A DNA stretch of 20,213 bases, from NCBI GenBank assembly GCA_000934455.1, contig KN883010.1, positions 36,368 to 56,580 of the forward strand, written 5' to 3'. A program made the translations under genes and the position numbers. How positions within the stretch are numbered: the first letter of the stretch is position 1; every line of letters begins with the position of its first letter. The stretch is from Apostichopus parvimensis (taxonomy: Eukaryota > Echinodermata > Holothuroidea > Aspidochirotida > Stichopodidae). The notes under the pieces were generated by a model, which did not search any database, had not been told where the DNA came from, and was given only the letters and a program-made list of their open reading frames with translations. Below are positions 18,300-20,213 of the stretch, one piece after another.

Positions 18300-18550
18300 A
18301 CAAATTTTGGAGAAATCTGTAAGGGCTTATGGTTTCAACTTACACTTCGGGTGGCTTCCAATTCAACATTTTAACTCAAATTTGGCATTTTTTCAATTTA
18401 GAAAGTCATTTCAGATTGGTAAACCGTAGATTGCTCTTGGGATGAAAAACCCCCCTTACTATGACCCGGCCGGGTATCGAACCTGGAAACCTCTCAATTG
18501 ATAAGCCTCATTGCGTCAAATGCCACCACCTTTATCCACTCGGCCACAGC
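18300..18550 (-). mobile_element. SINE-like element with tRNA-Ser/Leu-like head
   Basis: On the minus strand from 18550 the head reads GCTGTGGCCGAGTGGAT, with an A box TGGCCGAGTGG (18536-18546) and B box GGTTCGATACC (18473-18483). The extra length between them fits the long variable arm of class II tRNAs (Ser, Leu). The head is followed by CCGGCCGGGTCATAG and a G-run, then an AT-rich body of uncertain end. A tRNA pseudogene without a SINE body is the alternative. Confidence 0.7.
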
Positions 18551-18921
18551 ATCAGTGGAATGATAAAATTTCAACTTCATGCCCTACAGGCACAAACCTC
18601 TCTCAAAGTCAAATTGTGATCATATAGTCAAGCGAGGGTTCATATGAGATTAGCTGGTTCAGGCTGTCTGTGGTCATTGATGGTTGAAAATAAACTTTGT
18701 AGTGGACAAAACACACTGACCAGCTGTCCTATAACAAAAATTGCATGTGCAATATATTTTTTGTCTGTGGTCATTGACAATTGACAGCAATTGTTGTAAC
18801 AGACACATTTGTAAACACGTACACCTTGTCCAATATTAGAGTGAAGAGTTTATATTTTTCAGAACATAAGCCATGAAACTATGAATGGTCTTTGATAATG
18901 TATCTTGAAGACAATCAATGT

Positions 18922-18937
18922 ATAATAATAATAATAA
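18922..18937 (+). repeat. Short ATA/AAT microsatellite
   Basis: About five tandem ATA-type triplets run directly into the left inverted end of the MITE-like element. Confidence 0.8.
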
Positions 18938-19195
18938 CAGCTCCCTGATTTCAGTTTATATTCCCCTCATTACGTTGGCATTCAAGTCACAGGCTTGTGT
19001 TGTATAACAGAGCTCAGTGTTTGATAGCACATTAGTTGGTCCAGTTAATCACCCATAAAAGAAATTGGACAGAAAATCTGCACAGAGAGTTAGACCTTAT
19101 TGCACTCCATGTATCAGATATTTATAGTAGCTGCTTGTTTTACCAATTAATAGTCACACCAGTTAATGAGAGGGTCATACCAGGGAGCTGTTATT
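18933..19195. mobile_element. MITE-like element with 15-bp perfect inverted ends
   Basis: AATAACAGCTCCCTG (18933-18947) is matched exactly by its reverse complement CAGGGAGCTGTTATT (19181-19195). The similarity continues inward imperfectly (CCCTCATTACGTTGG against CCTCTCATTAACTGG), giving about 40-bp imperfect ends around a ~260-bp non-coding element. There is no transposase. The superfamily and target duplication are not clear. Confidence 0.55.
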
Positions 19196-19300
19196 GCTTC
19201 CTGATCATACATGGGACAATGCAATGGGTGTATGCATTGATGGTAATGTTTAAATAAACATTAATTATAATGTAATATTGTTTCATTTCTATTTTAACAG

Positions 19301-19438
19301 AGCCTTATAAATAAAGAAATCTATCAGCAGAAGGGATCCATAATTCATGATCCGGTGTCTGTTCAACTCCATTCTATGACTCCAACTTTACATGTTAGCA
19401 CTAACTCCAGTACATCACAGTGTAACCCAAGAAAAGTG
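19301..19438 (+). CDS. Exon 15: UPA domain B, part 2 (last visible exon)
   Basis: The exon is 138 bp, phase 0 at both ends, after TTCTATTTTAACAG and before GTG|GTTAGT. It encodes SLINKEIYQQKGSIIHDPVS, VQLHSMTPTLHVSTNSSTSQ and CNPRKV. It takes the place of exon 8 in module B. UPA-B is not finished here: counterparts of exons 9 and 10 are missing and no plausible exon is seen in 19439-19698. The rest of the gene probably lies beyond the LTR retrotransposon. Confidence 0.78.
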
Positions 19439-19698
19439 GTTAGTAATGTCTTGTCAAATATTCTTATTTATTTTATGTCAACATGTAAAGAAAGCAGGTA
19501 ATTCCTGTTCCACAGGTAATTTGCATTTGTTGGAAGAACAGTTTTATGCACCTGTTGAGTAGTATGTAATAATGCCAGCATATGTTGTTATATTGTAAAC
19601 TGTTTTACTACATTGATTACAAATCAACATTTCATTTGTAATATTGAAACTCTTTCTTTCTCAATTTTTAATGATCCTCAATGAGGGTATCAGAGTAC

Positions 19699-19842
19699 TG
19701 TAGTGTACTAAGGTCATTGTTGTATGGCGCCCTCTAGTAAAAAGGGGGTACTGCCTATGTAAATAAACCGAGAGCTACCAAAGTTCAATCTGGCGTCTGA
19801 ATCTTATTCAATCACCTTGAATCCGACCAGGAGGATTCTACA
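19699..19842 (+). mobile_element. 5' LTR of a Ty3/gypsy-type retrotransposon
   Basis: A 144-bp segment begins TGTAGTGTACTAAGG and ends GGATTCTACA, giving TGTAG/CTACA inverted ends. It holds AATAAA at 19762-19767 as a poly(A) signal and lies just before a gag frame. The five bases before it (AGTAC, 19694-19698) could be a target duplication, but the other side is outside the window. The start was chosen from the inverted ends. Confidence 0.7.
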
Positions 19843-19844
19843 TC

Positions 19845-19860
19845 TGGCGACGAGGATAAT
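19845..19860 (+). other. Putative primer-binding site
   Basis: TGGCGACGAGGATAAT begins two bases after the LTR. A TGG start is expected for pairing with a tRNA CCA end. The matching tRNA was not identified. Confidence 0.5.
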
Positions 19861-19896
19861 TAAAAGTTTAATCTTGAAAATCGGAAGGAAAAAAAC

Positions 19897-20213
19897 ATGG
19901 CAGTTAACTTAAATGTTGAACATATTCCGCAATTTGACATAGCGGGGGATGTGACTAGCCTTGCACCAAGATGGCAGAGGTGGAAACGTGCGTTTGAATT
20001 CTACTTAGTCAGCAAAGGAGTCAGCGAAGATATACAGAAACGAGCTTTGCTGTTACATTCTGCCGGAATGGCGGTGCAGGATATTTTCGAAACCTTAGAG
20101 GATCCTGGGGTAACGGGAACGGACACGGCGGGGGAATACGAAAAGGCTATGAGGACCCTGGATGCACATTTCAAACCTCAAATGAACGTCCCCTACGAAC
20201 GCCATGTGTTTCG
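19897..20213 (+). CDS. gag: Ty3/gypsy-type retrotransposon gag, N-terminal part
   Basis: The frame opens at ATG 19897 after an A-rich leader (GGAAGGAAAAAAAC) and stays open for 105 codons to the window edge. Early residues are MAVNLNVEHIPQFD. LAPRWQRWKRAFEFYLVSKG, then KRALLLHSAGMAVQDIFETL and HFKPQMNVPYERHVF, match the pattern of invertebrate gypsy-like capsid proteins (R-W-x-R-W, R-A-L-L-L-H-x-A-G, F-x-P-Q-x-N-V-x-Y-E-R). Gag forms the particle that packages the element RNA. No frameshift or stop is seen, so the copy looks young. Base use (more G and C, codons such as GCG and ACG) differs from the host exons. The missing C-terminal half should carry a CCHC zinc knuckle. Confidence 0.85.
   Translation, partial: MAVNLNVEHIPQFDIAGDVTSLAPRWQRWKRAFEFYLVSKGVSEDIQKRALLLHSAGMAVQDIFETLEDPGVTGTDTAGEYEKAMRTLDAHFKPQMNVPYERHVF

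Larger units (their letters stand above)
18165..19300 (+). other. Intron 14
   Basis: GTAAGT to AACAG, phase 0, 1136 bp. It contains a minus-strand SINE-like element and a MITE-like element. Confidence 0.75.
2589..19438 (+). other. Gene span: multi-exon death-fold / coiled-coil / ZU5-UPA protein, partial at both ends
   Basis: Fifteen exons on the plus strand join in phase into 1393 uninterrupted codons. Junction phases from 5' to 3' are 1,0,0,1,1,1,0,0,0,1,0,1,1,0, and each donor phase fits the next acceptor. Domain order is death-fold, long coiled coil, death-fold, ZU5, UPA, death-fold, UBA-like, ZU5, UPA (incomplete). ZU5-UPA blocks are known from UNC5 receptors, PIDD and ankyrins, where a death domain usually follows; two complete modules with an extra coiled coil and a UBA-like segment match none of these. 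No signal peptide or membrane segment is visible, so I infer a cytosolic scaffold. No initiator exon is identified before 2589, and the second UPA is unfinished at 19438. I do not recognise a named orthologue. The single-gene reading rests on phase continuity and could be broken by alternative splicing. Confidence 0.8.
19843..20213 (+). mobile_element. Internal part of the LTR retrotransposon, running off the window
   Basis: From the primer-binding site through the gag frame to the window end, with the pol region and 3' LTR not visible. It is inserted in the same orientation as the host gene, within the intron after exon 15. Confidence 0.75.

Noticed and set aside
18450..18550. Functional tRNA-Ser or tRNA-Leu gene
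   Set aside because: The internal boxes fit, but the stems are imperfect, the anticodon arm is unclear, and a G-run and AT-rich body follow, as in a SINE.
19897..20213. Gag as part of an animal virus
   Set aside because: The sequence pattern fits invertebrate Ty3/gypsy retrotransposon capsids with a short LTR. Nothing in the window shows an envelope gene.

Overview
The window reads as eukaryotic, AT-rich, intron-dense genomic DNA. Coding blocks of 49 to 1103 bp are separated by introns with GT..AG borders and pyrimidine-rich acceptors, and repeats fill the long introns. The protein families (death-effector-like folds, ZU5, UPA), the Ty3/gypsy-type gag and a ~145-bp repeat rich in AGGTCA half-sites suggest a marine invertebrate. 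An invertebrate deuterostome such as an echinoderm is my best guess; this is inference, not proof.

The main content is one large plus-strand gene running from at least 2589 to 19438. Both its 5' start and its 3' end lie outside what I can identify. I trace 15 exons whose phases match at every junction and which join into 1393 codons without a stop. The domain order is: death-fold 1 (2589-2859); a very regular 14-residue-repeat coiled coil (3530-4632) continued by 5004-5141; a linker (5576-5660); death-fold 2 (9727-10050); ZU5-A (10768-11247); UPA-A over four exons (11438-14117); death-fold 3 (14846-15162); a UBA-like segment (15557-15734); ZU5-B (16212-16535); and the first two exons of UPA-B (17935-18164, 19301-19438). 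The death-fold/ZU5/UPA module is therefore present twice, with matching intron phases, which points to internal tandem duplication. The second UPA must finish beyond the window.

The protein looks like a cytosolic scaffold. The coiled coil could oligomerise it, the death folds could recruit partners by homotypic contacts, ZU5-UPA could act as the regulatory block it forms in UNC5, PIDD and ankyrins, and the UBA-like segment could bind ubiquitin. These functions are inferred from families.

Non-coding regions. Positions 1-2588 hold no gene I can support: a four-copy 15-bp motif (823-1201), two hairpins, and a probable LINE 3' tail ending in (AAATG)3 at 2012. Intron 4 (5661-9726) carries a ~145-bp repeat family in two places. 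One of these, at 7711-9244, is a large head-to-head foldback with inverted ends. The same family recurs at 17040-17440. Two tRNA-derived SINE-like elements (12535-12800 plus; ~18300-18550 minus) and a MITE-like element (18933-19195) sit in later introns. An LTR retrotransposon begins at 19699 (144-bp LTR with TGTAG/CTACA ends, then a gag open reading frame running off the window). It is inserted in the sense orientation in the last visible intron.
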